This document shows, one piece after another, positions 35,200 to 43,504 of a DNA stretch of 64,000 nt. The notes beneath the pieces were generated by a model. That model had not been told where the DNA came from. It ran no database searches and saw nothing but the letters and a program-made list of their open reading frames with translations. Source of the stretch: Kitasatospora terrestris (GTDB lineage Bacteria > Actinomycetota > Actinomycetes > Streptomycetales > Streptomycetaceae); NCBI RefSeq assembly GCF_039542905.1, contig NZ_BAABIS010000001.1, positions 5,704,001 through 5,768,000 of the forward strand. The letters are read 5' to 3'. The first letter of the stretch is position 1. Every line of letters starts with the position of its first letter. Both the position numbers and the translations under genes were made by a program.

Positions 35200-36714
35200 G
35201 TGCCACTCACCACCGCGACCCGTCGAACCGGCCTCGCCGAGCGCCTCGCCCAGCGCGCCCGGACCGGCTACTGGACCACGCTGGTCCCCGTCTTCGCGGC
35301 CCTCGCGGTGGTCACCCACCTCCCGTCCTTCCTGCGCCCGGTGTGGAGCCCCGACGAGGGCTACCTCGCCACCCAGGCCCGGATGCTGGCCGACGGCGGC
35401 GTCCTCTACGACACCGTGGTGGACCGCAAGCCCCCGCTGCTGCCCTGGCTGTACGAAGCCTGCTTCGCGATCTTCGGTTCCTCCTCGCTGTGGCCGCTGC
35501 GCACCCTGGCGATCGTCGCCCACCTGGTCACCGCCGTGCTGCTCGCCTCGATCGCGCGCGGCCGCTGGGGCAACCGGGCCGGGGCGTACGCCGGGGTGCT
35601 CTACCTGCTGCTGTCCATCGGCCTCTCGCCGGAGGACACCCAGGCGGCCACCTTCGAGGTGTTCATGCTGCCCGCGATGGTCGCCGCGTTCCGGTACGCC
35701 GAGCGGCGGCGCTGGCTGGCGGCCGGCATCGCGGTGGCGATGTGCTCGCTGACCAAGCAGACCGGCGGCGCGGTGCTGCTGCCGGTGCTGTGGATGCTGT
35801 TCCAGGACGCCCGGCAGCGCGGGGTGCGCTGGGTGCCCGCGCTGGCCAAGATCGGCTCCGGCTTCGCGCTGCCGATAGCCCTGGTCGCGGTGATCCTCAC
35901 CAAGCCGAAGGGCTTCCTGTTCTGGGTGGTCACCGGCAGCGGCGACTACGCCTCGCTCGGTTCCAACTGGCTGCAGATGCTCGGCCGGGCGCTCGGCAAC
36001 TCGGCGATCCTGCTGGCCGCCGGCCTCGGCTTCCTCTTCCCGCTGGCGCACCGCCTCTGGCTGCGCCGGCGCGGCCGCCCGCTGCCCGAGCGCGGCCGTT
36101 CCTTCGGCTCCTCGCTGGACCTGTGGGTGTGGCTGTGCTCCTCGGTGGTCGCCGTCTCGATCGGCTTCCACTTCTTCGGCCACTACTACCTGCAGCTGAT
36201 GCCGCCGCTGGTGCTGCTGGGCGTCGGAGCGGTCGCCACCTCGGCGGTCCGCTGGAAGCCCGTCCTGGTGTACACCACCGCCGCGTGCACGGTCTTCTGG
36301 GGCCTCGCGGTGCTCTGGCCCGGCCAGAAGCTCTCCCAGACCACCGAGGTGGCCACCGCGGTCGCCGCCCAGACCACGCCCAAGGACACCGTGCTGGTCT
36401 GGGGCATGCACCCCGAGCTGTACTGGCTGGCCGACCGCCGCCCGGCCACCCGCTACCTGACGGCCGGCTTCCTCACCAACTACAGCGGCGGCAAGGACGG
36501 CCAGAAGGTCGGCGAGGAGTACAGCGTCTCCGAGGCCTGGCAGACCTTCGACGAGGAGCTCGCCGCCAAGGGCCTGCCCGAGGTCGTCGTCGACGACTCC
36601 GGGACCGCCCCCTACCAGCCGGTGCTGATCCCGCGGATCGAGACGCTGCTCGACACCCACTACGAGGTGGTCGGCGTCACCGGGGACACCGTGATCTACC
36701 GCCTCAAGCGCTGA
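35200..36714 (+). CDS. GT39-like membrane glycosyltransferase
   Basis: The 504-residue polytopic protein has about ten helices and the PMT/ArnT-type signature VWSPDEGYLATQARML near residue 46, where acidic residues in the first external loop bind the polyprenyl-phosphate sugar. A later FHFFGHYYLQLMPPLVLLGVG segment is also typical. A soluble C-terminal domain (about 385-504) faces outward. Enzymes of this fold transfer a sugar from a lipid carrier to protein or cell-wall glycan; the acceptor is unknown. TAGGTT (35187-35192) lies 7 nt before the GTG, with no SD, suggesting a leaderless mRNA. Confidence 0.8.
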   Translation: MPLTTATRRTGLAERLAQRARTGYWTTLVPVFAALAVVTHLPSFLRPVWSPDEGYLATQARMLADGGVLYDTVVDRKPPLLPWLYEACFAIFGSSSLWPLRTLAIVAHLVTAVLLASIARGRWGNRAGAYAGVLYLLLSIGLSPEDTQAATFEVFMLPAMVAAFRYAERRRWLAAGIAVAMCSLTKQTGGAVLLPVLWMLFQDARQRGVRWVPALAKIGSGFALPIALVAVILTKPKGFLFWVVTGSGDYASLGSNWLQMLGRALGNSAILLAAGLGFLFPLAHRLWLRRRGRPLPERGRSFGSSLDLWVWLCSSVVAVSIGFHFFGHYYLQLMPPLVLLGVGAVATSAVRWKPVLVYTTAACTVFWGLAVLWPGQKLSQTTEVATAVAAQTTPKDTVLVWGMHPELYWLADRRPATRYLTAGFLTNYSGGKDGQKVGEEYSVSEAWQTFDEELAAKGLPEVVVDDSGTAPYQPVLIPRIETLLDTHYEVVGVTGDTVIYRLKR

Positions 36715-36740
36715 CGTCCACCGCCCCGAGCGCCGGCCCG

Positions 36741-37085
36741 GTGCACGCGGCCACCCCGCGCACCGCCGTCCTGGACGCCGGGCACCAGGACGTCAGCTGG
36801 CACGGCCCCACCTACGCCAAGGGCACCTTCGGCGGCGCCACCGACTGCCCGCCCGCCGCCCAGGACCCGGACGGCGCCGTCTGCGACCGCTTCGACCTCA
36901 CCGTGGACGTCCCCGCCGGGTACTGGGACGACAACCCGGAGGGCGGCGTCCCGGTCGCCGTCCAGTGGCAGACCGGCGACTCGCAGGGCCCGGGCTGGCG
37001 CTACGACCCGACCACGGGAGTCACCGAGATCCGCACCGCCTCGATGCCCACGGACCGCGCCTTCTCGGTCCAGGTCATCCACTAG
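36741..37085 (+). pseudogene. Fragment of a secreted protein (truncated)
   Basis: The frame reads ATPRTAVLDAGHQDVSWHGPTYAKG, then GATDCPPAAQDPDGAVCDRFDLTVDVPAGYWDD, a pattern seen just behind the signal peptide of large secreted streptomycete proteins, with two Cys likely forming a disulfide. No signal peptide or good ribosome site is present (the nearest start is GTG 36741). The frame stops after about 114 codons, overlapping the 3' end of the convergent MFS gene by 11 bp. I take it as a remnant. A small genuine gene or a C-terminal fusion product is possible. Confidence 0.4.
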
Positions 37086-38298
37086 CCGACGCCCCGTCGG
37101 GGGCGCGTGGGGGCACCTCCCGGCCGAAGGCCGGGGAGAACCGCCGCGCGCCCCCGACGGGGCCGAGGGCCAAGGTCACCGCGACCGAAAGGGCCCCCAG
37201 GACGGCCATCGCGGTGGCCGGGGAGGTCCATCCGGCCACGGCCCCCGCCAGGGCCGCGCCGACGCCCTGGAAGGTGAGCATCCCGGAGCTGTGCAGCCCC
37301 AGCGCGTGCCCGCCCAGCTCCTCCGGTGTCAGCTCCATCAGCTGCTCCTGGAGCAGCAGGCTCGCCGCGTACCCGACCGAGGCGAGCGTCACCGCCGTCA
37401 GCGCGAGCGGCAGCGCGGGGCCGAGGGCGAACAGCAGGTACGGCGCGGCCAGCAGCAGCCGCAGCGGCGCACCCAGCCGCCCCCGCCAACGCCGCGGCAG
37501 GAACCGGCCGACCGCGGTGTCCCCGGCCAGCATGCCGAGTGCGGCGCAGGCGAGCAGCAGCCCGGCGTGCTCGGGGGCGTACGGCACGAACAGCGACTCG
37601 CAGCCGACGATCAGCCCGTTCGGCACCCACAGCGCCAGGAACACGGTCCGACGGGCGGGGGAGGACCACAGCAGCGCGTTGCCGCGCCAGGTCTCGCCGA
37701 TCGACGGGCGGCCCGCCGCACGCGGCGCGCGGGCGCGCAGCCCGAACCGGGCGAGGAGGGCGGCCGCCGCGTACAGCCCGGCGGCGACGAGCAGGGTGGT
37801 GCGTGCGGACAGCAGGGCCACCAGCACCCCGCCCAGCGCGAAGCCGCCGACCTGGACCGCGCCCACCGCCATGTTGAGCACCGACCGGCCGAGCAGGTAG
37901 CCGTCCTTGCCGAGCACCTCGTTGAGCAGCCCGTACCGCACCCCGCCGCCCACCGAGGAGACCAGTCCGGCCACCAGCAGCACCGCGAAGGCCACCCCCA
38001 CCGGCAGCCCGGGGAGCGCCTGGACGGCGGTGCCGAGGCCGAGCAGGAGCGCCAGGCCGGCCAACGCGGCGCGCGGCGGCAGCCGGTCGGCCGCCGACAG
38101 CAGCGTGGCCGCGCCGACCACCTGGGCCAGCGCCGGGCCGAACATCGCCAGGGAGGACAGCAGCGGCGATCCGGTCTCGCGGTACACCAGGGTGCCGAGC
38201 GCCGGTCCGGCCACCGTCTGGGCGGCGGTCTGCACCGCGGAGGTCAGGAAGAACGGGGTGAACTCCGCCGTCCGGAAGAGCTCTTGATACGTACGCAT
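37075..38298 (-). CDS. MFS transporter
   Basis: The 407-residue protein has about 12 hydrophobic helices and the loose MFS layout of Streptomyces drug-type exporters (no long central loop; internal LGKDGYLLGRSVLNMAVGAVQVGGFALGG). It is divergent from an ArsR-type regulator at 38358 with a 59-bp gap, so it is probably the efflux pump under that regulator's control. The substrate is unknown. The ATG at 38298 has no clear SD. The last 11 bp overlap the pseudogene fragment on the other strand. Confidence 0.8.
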   Translation of the reverse strand: MRTYQELFRTAEFTPFFLTSAVQTAAQTVAGPALGTLVYRETGSPLLSSLAMFGPALAQVVGAATLLSAADRLPPRAALAGLALLLGLGTAVQALPGLPVGVAFAVLLVAGLVSSVGGGVRYGLLNEVLGKDGYLLGRSVLNMAVGAVQVGGFALGGVLVALLSARTTLLVAAGLYAAAALLARFGLRARAPRAAGRPSIGETWRGNALLWSSPARRTVFLALWVPNGLIVGCESLFVPYAPEHAGLLLACAALGMLAGDTAVGRFLPRRWRGRLGAPLRLLLAAPYLLFALGPALPLALTAVTLASVGYAASLLLQEQLMELTPEELGGHALGLHSSGMLTFQGVGAALAGAVAGWTSPATAMAVLGALSVAVTLALGPVGGARRFSPAFGREVPPRAPDGASASG

Positions 38299-38335
38299 GC
38301 GCCGGAGTCTTCGTCGTCGGCCGGCCAGGGCGTTA

Positions 38336-38359
38336 ATCTTTCGCGGGGAGGCGAAAGAT
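38336..38359. promoter_or_regulatory. Perfect inverted repeat overlapping the regulator's SD and start codon
   Basis: ATCTTTCGC and GCGAAAGAT form a perfect 9-bp inverted repeat around GGGGAG. The ribosome site lies in the loop, and the right arm runs into the ATG of the ArsR-type gene (38358). It sits in the shared regulator/MFS promoter, so it could be the regulator's operator, an RNA hairpin, or both. Confidence 0.6.
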
Positions 38360-39329
38360 GGGCTGGTGGCGGATCAGCACGGACACCCTGGCGGGCAGCC
38401 GCTTCGTGGTGTCGCCGCTGGCCGAGACGGTCGCGAGCCTGAAGGTGCTGCAGGGCGGCCGAGCCGCCGATCCCGGGGGCCGGGCGTGGCTCGACGCCCA
38501 CCTGCCCGCCTACCGGGCCCGGTTGGCGGGCGACCCGGTCACCGCGCTCACCGTCCGGGCCGCACTCGGCCGCACCTGGAACGCCGACTTCCTCACCCCC
38601 ACGCCCACGGGGGCGGAGGAGACGTTCGAGCAGGAGCTGGCGCGGGTCCGCGACACCCCGCCGGCCGCCGCCCGCGAGCACCTGACGGTCTCCCTGGCCG
38701 GGCCGCTCCCGGCCGCCCTCCACCGCGAGGACCTCCCGCGGCTCACCGCCGAGCTGCTGAGCTGGGTGTGGACCGAGACCGTGCTGCCGTCCTGGCCGCG
38801 CCGCCGCCGGATCATCGAGGCCGACGTGCTGGCCCGCACCGCGCAGCTCACCCGCGGCGGCTGGGCCCAGGCCCTGGACGGGCTGCGCCCGGGCACCCGC
38901 TGGCTCGGCGACGGCCGGCTCCAGGTGAACGACCACGCCTATCCGCCGCGCGAGATCTCCGGCGCCCAGCTGCTGTTCGTGCCGATCACGCAGAAGGCCG
39001 GCTGGGTCTCCTGGGACGACAGCGGACAGCGCTTCGCCCTCACCTACCCCTGCGCGGGCACGCTCGCGGACGCCGACCGCACCGCGGCCCCGGACGCGCT
39101 GGCCCGGCTGCTGGGCCCCGGCCGCGCGACCGTCCTGGTCCTGCTCGACACCCCGAAGTCCACCACCCAGCTGACCGCCCTCACCGGGCAGGTGCTCGGC
39201 TCGGCCGGCCGCCACCTCAAGGTACTGCACGACGCGGGCCTGGTCACCCGCCGCCGCTCCGGCCGCTCGGTGCTCTACTACCGCACCGCCGCGGGCGACG
39301 TCCTGGTCACCGCCCAGCGCCCGTCCTGA
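38358..39329 (+). CDS. ArsR-type winged-helix transcriptional regulator
   Basis: The 323-residue protein has a long N-terminal domain of the type found in streptomycete ArsR-like regulators (about 1-230, including VSPLAETVASLKVL) and a C-terminal winged helix (about 245-320: LARLLGPGRATVLVLLDTPKSTTQLTALTGQVLGSAGRHLKVLHDAGLVTRRRSGRSVLYYRT). No metal-binding Cys cluster is visible, so the effector is probably not a metal. It is divergent from the MFS exporter, its likely target. The GGGGAGG ribosome site lies within a perfect inverted repeat. Confidence 0.8.
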   Translation: MGWWRISTDTLAGSRFVVSPLAETVASLKVLQGGRAADPGGRAWLDAHLPAYRARLAGDPVTALTVRAALGRTWNADFLTPTPTGAEETFEQELARVRDTPPAAAREHLTVSLAGPLPAALHREDLPRLTAELLSWVWTETVLPSWPRRRRIIEADVLARTAQLTRGGWAQALDGLRPGTRWLGDGRLQVNDHAYPPREISGAQLLFVPITQKAGWVSWDDSGQRFALTYPCAGTLADADRTAAPDALARLLGPGRATVLVLLDTPKSTTQLTALTGQVLGSAGRHLKVLHDAGLVTRRRSGRSVLYYRTAAGDVLVTAQRPS

Positions 39330-39335
39330 CCCGGC

Positions 39336-39923
39336 TCAGCAGAACACCAGGGCGTGCCCCGTCGCGATGCTCGCCCGGCAGGCCCGGTACAGCCCGTACC
39401 AGGTGAACTTCTCCACCTCGTACGGGTCGTCCGCCGGTATCGCGTCCTGCTCGGGCCCCACCGTGCCGTCGGCCGCCACCGCGATCCCGATCGCGGGCGC
39501 GCACGCCACCAGCTCGGCCAGCAGCCGCTGTGCCGAGCCCACCATCCCGCCACCGGCCACCGCCTGCTCGTCCAGGAACAGCGGCTCGGCGAAGTCCACG
39601 GGCACGTAGAAGCCCGCGCAGTCGGAGTGGCAGAGCAGGTGCGAGGAGAGCATCGTCGTCTCGTCCCGCACCAGTTCGGCGTCCCGGTCGAGCTGCTCCC
39701 GGGCGGTCCCGCCGGCCGGGGGCACGGGCCGGTCGTACAGGTGCAGCACGTACGCCCGCCGCAGGTGGTGCAGGTACCCGTAGGGGAACCCGGCCGAGGC
39801 GCTCGGGCCCGCGCTCCGGGCCGGCTCGCGCCATTCGACGCCCACCGCGGCCAGTGCCCCGGACAGCGCGGCGAGATCCTCGGAGAAGTGGTCGTTCTCC
39901 CCGACCGACAGAGCAAGTCCCAT
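39336..39923 (-). CDS. Conserved hypothetical protein
   Basis: A 195-residue soluble protein beginning MGLALSVGENDHFSEDLAALSGALAAVG, with HLLCHSDCAGFYVPVDF in the middle and FTWYGLYRACRASIATGHALVFC at the end. It resembles small streptomycete proteins of unknown function, and I cannot assign an activity. TAGCGT (39936-39931) lies 7 nt before the ATG with no SD, so transcription is probably leaderless. It converges on the ArsR-type regulator with a 6-bp gap. Confidence 0.65.
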   Translation of the reverse strand: MGLALSVGENDHFSEDLAALSGALAAVGVEWREPARSAGPSASAGFPYGYLHHLRRAYVLHLYDRPVPPAGGTAREQLDRDAELVRDETTMLSSHLLCHSDCAGFYVPVDFAEPLFLDEQAVAGGGMVGSAQRLLAELVACAPAIGIAVAADGTVGPEQDAIPADDPYEVEKFTWYGLYRACRASIATGHALVFC

Positions 39924-39960
39924 GCCCCGCACGCTAGGGCAGCCCGCTGACAACGACGAA

Positions 39961-39992
39961 GGGCGGTACCCCCGGTGCCGGGGGTACCGCCC
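39961..39992 (-). terminator. Hairpin terminator after fadB
   Basis: A perfect 15-bp stem (GGGCGGTACCCCCGG and its complement) with a 2-nt centre begins 16 bp after the fadB stop codon. Confidence 0.85.
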
Positions 39993-40007
39993 TGTCGTAC
40001 GTCGGAC

Positions 40008-42134
40008 TCAGACGGGGACCGAAGCCAGGCCGGGGGCCAGGAACTTCTTGCCGTTGACGCGCTCGGAGACGCCCTCGCGGTCGAGGTACGGGGTGATGCC
40101 GCCGAGGTGGAAGGGCCAGCCGGCGCCGGTGATCATGCACAGGTCGATGTCCTGCGCCTCGCCGACGACGCCCTCGTCGAGCATCAGGCCGATCTCCTGG
40201 GCCACGGCGTCCAGGGCACGGGCGCGCACCTGCTCCTCGGTCAGCACCGAGTCGCCGAAGGTCAGCAGCTCCAGCACCTCGGGGTCGAGGACCTGGGCGC
40301 CGTCCTGCCAGATGTAGAAGCCGCGCTTGCCGGCCTTGACCACCTTGCCGAGGTTCTCGGAGACGGAGAACCGCTCCGGGAAGGCGCCGTGCAGGGTCTC
40401 GGAGACGTGCAGGGCGATCGCCGGGCCGACCAGTTCGAGCAGCGCGATCGGGGACATCGGCAGGCCGAGCGGCTTGACGGCGTTCTCGACGGTCTCGAAC
40501 GGGGTGCCCTCGTCGATGACGCTCTGGATCTCGCCCATGAAGCGGGTGAGGATCCGGTTCACCACGAACGCCGGGGCGTCCTTGGTCAGGACGGCGGTCT
40601 TCTTCAGCTTCTTGGCGACCGCGAAGGCGGTGGCCAGCGAGGCGTCGTCGGTCTTCTCCGCGCGGACGATCTCCAGCAGCGGGAGGATCGCGACCGGGTT
40701 GAAGAAGTGGAAGCCGACCACGCGCTCCGGGTGCTGGAGCTTGGACGCCATCTCGGTGACGGACAGCGAGGAGGTGTTGGTGGCCAGGATGGTGGTCGGC
40801 GAGACCACCGCCTCCAGCTCGGCCAGCACCTTCTGCTTGACGCCCATCTCCTCGAACACGGCCTCGATGACGAAGTCCGCGTCGCCGAAGGCGACGGCCT
40901 TGTCGAGGTGGCCGCGCACCAGGCCCTTGAGCTTGTTGGCCTTGTCGTTGCCGATCCGGCCCTTGGCGAGGAGCTTGTCGATCTCGGCGTGGACGTAGCC
41001 GACGCCCTTGTCGATGCGCTCCTGGTCGATGTCGGTCAGCACGACCGGCACCTCCAGGCGGCGGGCGAACAGCAGCGCCAGCTGCGAGGCCATCAGGCCC
41101 GCGCCGACGACGCCGATCTTGGAGACCGGACGGGCCAGCGACTTGTCCGGCGCGCCGAACGGGCGCTTGGCCCGGCGCTGCACCAGGTTGAAGGCGTACA
41201 GGCCGCTGCGCAGCTCGCCGGTCATGATGAGGTCGGCCAGCGCCGCGTCCTCGGCGTCGAAGCCGGCCTGCAGGTCCTGGTCCTTGACCTGCTGGATGAT
41301 GTCGAGCGCCTTGTACGCGGCCGGAGCGGCCCCGTGCACCTTGGCGTCGGCGACCCAGCGGCCCCAGGTGACGGCGTCGTCCCAGGCCTTGCCGCGGTCG
41401 ATCTCCTCGCGCTCGACGACGACCTCGCCCTTGAGGACCTTGGCGGCCCACAGGATCGACTGCTCCAGGAAGTCGGCCGGCTCGAAGATCGCGTCCGCGA
41501 TGCCGAGCTCGAACACCTCCTTGCCCTTGAGCTGCTTGTTCTGCGCCATCGAGTTCTCGACGATGACCTTGACGGCCTTCGCCGGGCCGATCAGGTTCGG
41601 CAGGATGGTGCAGCCGCCCCAGCCGGGGACGAGGCCGAGGAAGACCTCGGGCAGCGAGAACGCCGGGACGCCGGAGCTGACGGTGCGGTAGGTGGCGTGC
41701 AGGCCGACCTCGACGCCGCCGCCCATCGCCGCGCCGTTGTAGAAGGCGAAGGTGGGGACGGGCAGCGCGGCGATCCGCTTGAAGACGTCGTGGCCGCCCT
41801 TGCCGATGGCCAGCGCGTCGGAGTGCTCCTTGAGCACCTCGACGCCCTTGAGGTCGGCGCCGACCGCGAAGATGAACGGCTTGCCGGTGATGGCGGCGGC
41901 GACGATCTTCCCCTCGGCGGCCTCGGCCTCGACCTGGTCGAGCGCCTCGGAGAGCTTCGCCAGCGAGCCCGGGCCGAAGGTGGTCGGCTTGGTGTGGTCG
42001 AAGCCGTTGTCCAGGGTGATCAGCGCCAGCTTGCCGGCCTGCAGCGGCAGGTCCAGGTGGCGTACGTGCGCGGTGGTGACGACCTCGCCGGGGAACAGCT
42101 CGGCGGCGCGCTTCAGCAGCTCAGTGGTGCTCAT
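40008..42134 (-). CDS. fadB: Fatty acid oxidation complex alpha subunit (enoyl-CoA hydratase / 3-hydroxyacyl-CoA dehydrogenase)
   Basis: A 708-residue bifunctional enzyme. The N-terminal crotonase domain (about 1-290) shows FAVGADLKGVE, NGAAMGGGVEVGLHATYRT and AFSLPEVFLGLVPGWGG, carrying the oxyanion loop and catalytic acid. The dehydrogenase part has the NAD motif KIGVVGAGLMASQLALLFAR (about residue 340), LATNTSSLSVTEMA, and VVGFHFFNPVAILPLLEIV with the catalytic His. It follows the thiolase gene: its ATG is 2 bp past the thiolase stop, and a GTG at 42140 overlaps that stop and is an alternative start. Together they form the beta-oxidation complex. Confidence 0.93.
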   Translation of the reverse strand: MSTTELLKRAAELFPGEVVTTAHVRHLDLPLQAGKLALITLDNGFDHTKPTTFGPGSLAKLSEALDQVEAEAAEGKIVAAAITGKPFIFAVGADLKGVEVLKEHSDALAIGKGGHDVFKRIAALPVPTFAFYNGAAMGGGVEVGLHATYRTVSSGVPAFSLPEVFLGLVPGWGGCTILPNLIGPAKAVKVIVENSMAQNKQLKGKEVFELGIADAIFEPADFLEQSILWAAKVLKGEVVVEREEIDRGKAWDDAVTWGRWVADAKVHGAAPAAYKALDIIQQVKDQDLQAGFDAEDAALADLIMTGELRSGLYAFNLVQRRAKRPFGAPDKSLARPVSKIGVVGAGLMASQLALLFARRLEVPVVLTDIDQERIDKGVGYVHAEIDKLLAKGRIGNDKANKLKGLVRGHLDKAVAFGDADFVIEAVFEEMGVKQKVLAELEAVVSPTTILATNTSSLSVTEMASKLQHPERVVGFHFFNPVAILPLLEIVRAEKTDDASLATAFAVAKKLKKTAVLTKDAPAFVVNRILTRFMGEIQSVIDEGTPFETVENAVKPLGLPMSPIALLELVGPAIALHVSETLHGAFPERFSVSENLGKVVKAGKRGFYIWQDGAQVLDPEVLELLTFGDSVLTEEQVRARALDAVAQEIGLMLDEGVVGEAQDIDLCMITGAGWPFHLGGITPYLDREGVSERVNGKKFLAPGLASVPV

Positions 42135-42136
42135 GG

Positions 42137-43354
42137 TCACTTACCACCCTCGAAGTGCGGGTTCTCCCAGATGACCGTGGCGCCCATGCCGAAGCCGATG
42201 CACATGGAGGTCAGGCCGTAGCGGACGTCGGGGCGCTGCTCGAAGCGGCGGGCCAGCTGGGTCATCAGGCGCACGCCCGAGGAGGCCAGCGGGTGGCCGA
42301 ACGCGATCGCGCCGCCGTACGGGTTGACGCGCTCGTCGTCGTCGGCGATGCCGAAGTGGTCGAGCATGGCCAGCACCTGGACGGCGAAGGCCTCGTTGAT
42401 CTCGAAGGCCTGGATGTCGTCGATGGTCAGACCGGCCTTGGCCAGCGCCTTCTCGGTCGCCGGGACGGGGCCGATGCCCATGACCTCGGGCTCGACGCCG
42501 ACGTAGGCGAAGCTCACCATGCGCATCTTGACCGGGAGGCCGAGCTCCTCGGCGACGTCCTCGGCGGCGAGGATCGAGGCGGTGGCGCCGTCGTTGAGGC
42601 CCGCCGCGTTGCCCGCGGTGATGTTGCCGTGCGGACGGAAGGGGGTCTTCAGACCGGCCAGCGACTCCAGGGTGGTGCCCGGGCGCATCGGCTCGTCGGT
42701 GGTGGACAGGCCCCAGCCCGTCTCGCCGGCGTCCGGGTTGGTGTTGCGGACCGCGATCGGCACCAGGTCGGGCTGGATGTCGCCGTTGGCGTACGCCTTG
42801 GCGGCCTTCTCCTGCGAGCGCACCGCGTACGCGTCGCAGCGCTCCTTGGTGATGTGCGGGAAGCGGTCGTGCAGGTTCTCCGCGGTCATGCCCATGAACA
42901 GGGCGGACTCGTCGACCAGCTTCTCCGAGACGAAGCGCGGGTTCGGGTCCACGCCCTCGCCCATCGGGTGGCGGCCCATGTGCTCGACGCCACCGGCGAC
43001 CACGATGTCGTACGCGCCGAAGGCGATGCCGCCCGCGGTGGTGGTGACGGCGGTCATCGCGCCGGCGCACATGCGGTCGATCGCGTAGCCCGGGGTGGAC
43101 TTCGGCAGACCGGCCAGCAGGCCCGCGGTGCGGCCGATGGTCAGGCCCTGGTCGCCGATCTGCGTGGTCGCGGCGATGGCGACCTCGTCGATGCGCTCGA
43201 CGGGCAGGTTCGGGTTGCGGCGCACGAGCTCCCGGATGCACTTGACGACCAGGTCGTCGGCGCGGGTCTCGGCGTAGATGCCCTTCGGGCCGGCCTTGCC
43301 GAACGGGGTGCGGACGCCGTCGACGAAGACGACGTCCCTCGCGGTACGAGGCAC
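42137..43354 (-). CDS. fadA: Acetyl-CoA acyltransferase (thiolase)
   Basis: The 405-residue thiolase performs the last step of beta-oxidation. It has the nucleophile Cys in IDRMCAGAMTAV (about residue 93), the NEAFAVQVLAMLDHFGI segment, the catalytic His in YGGAIAFGHPLASSG, and the second Cys in TSMCIGFGMGATV near the C-terminus. GTG 43354 is preceded by GGAGGAG at about 8 nt. It is the first gene of the fadA-fadB pair. An inverted repeat overlapping a TAGCAT -10 lies about 85 bp upstream. Confidence 0.93.
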   Translation of the reverse strand: MPRTARDVVFVDGVRTPFGKAGPKGIYAETRADDLVVKCIRELVRRNPNLPVERIDEVAIAATTQIGDQGLTIGRTAGLLAGLPKSTPGYAIDRMCAGAMTAVTTTAGGIAFGAYDIVVAGGVEHMGRHPMGEGVDPNPRFVSEKLVDESALFMGMTAENLHDRFPHITKERCDAYAVRSQEKAAKAYANGDIQPDLVPIAVRNTNPDAGETGWGLSTTDEPMRPGTTLESLAGLKTPFRPHGNITAGNAAGLNDGATASILAAEDVAEELGLPVKMRMVSFAYVGVEPEVMGIGPVPATEKALAKAGLTIDDIQAFEINEAFAVQVLAMLDHFGIADDDERVNPYGGAIAFGHPLASSGVRLMTQLARRFEQRPDVRYGLTSMCIGFGMGATVIWENPHFEGGK

Positions 43355-43438
43355 GGGGGCTCTCCTCCCAAGGGGACATGACGATGACGCGCAGTCCGCA
43401 CGGCCATGGGTGGGGAGCGGCGCTGCAACGCCACCCAT

Positions 43439-43454
43439 GCTACCCGCCGGTAAC
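43439..43454 (-). promoter_or_regulatory. Inverted repeat over the probable fadA promoter
   Basis: GCTACCCGCCGGTAAC is an imperfect palindrome (GYTACC-CGCC-GGTARC). On the minus strand its end forms the TAGCAT that could be the fadA -10, and the other side continues AGTTAGTTACC. The shape suits a TetR-type fatty-acid-degradation repressor. The regulator itself is not in the window. Confidence 0.45.
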
Positions 43455-43504
43455 TAACTTGCCCAGTGTGGGCGACCACACACCGCGGGCGGCCCGGCCG
43501 AAGG

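Noticed and set aside
33020-35206. 728-codon open frame opposite dxs
   Set aside because: Antisense shadow; dxs is unambiguous.
40008-42221. Long plus-strand frame (39975-42221) opposite fadB
   Set aside because: Shadow of fadB, without motif or start signal.
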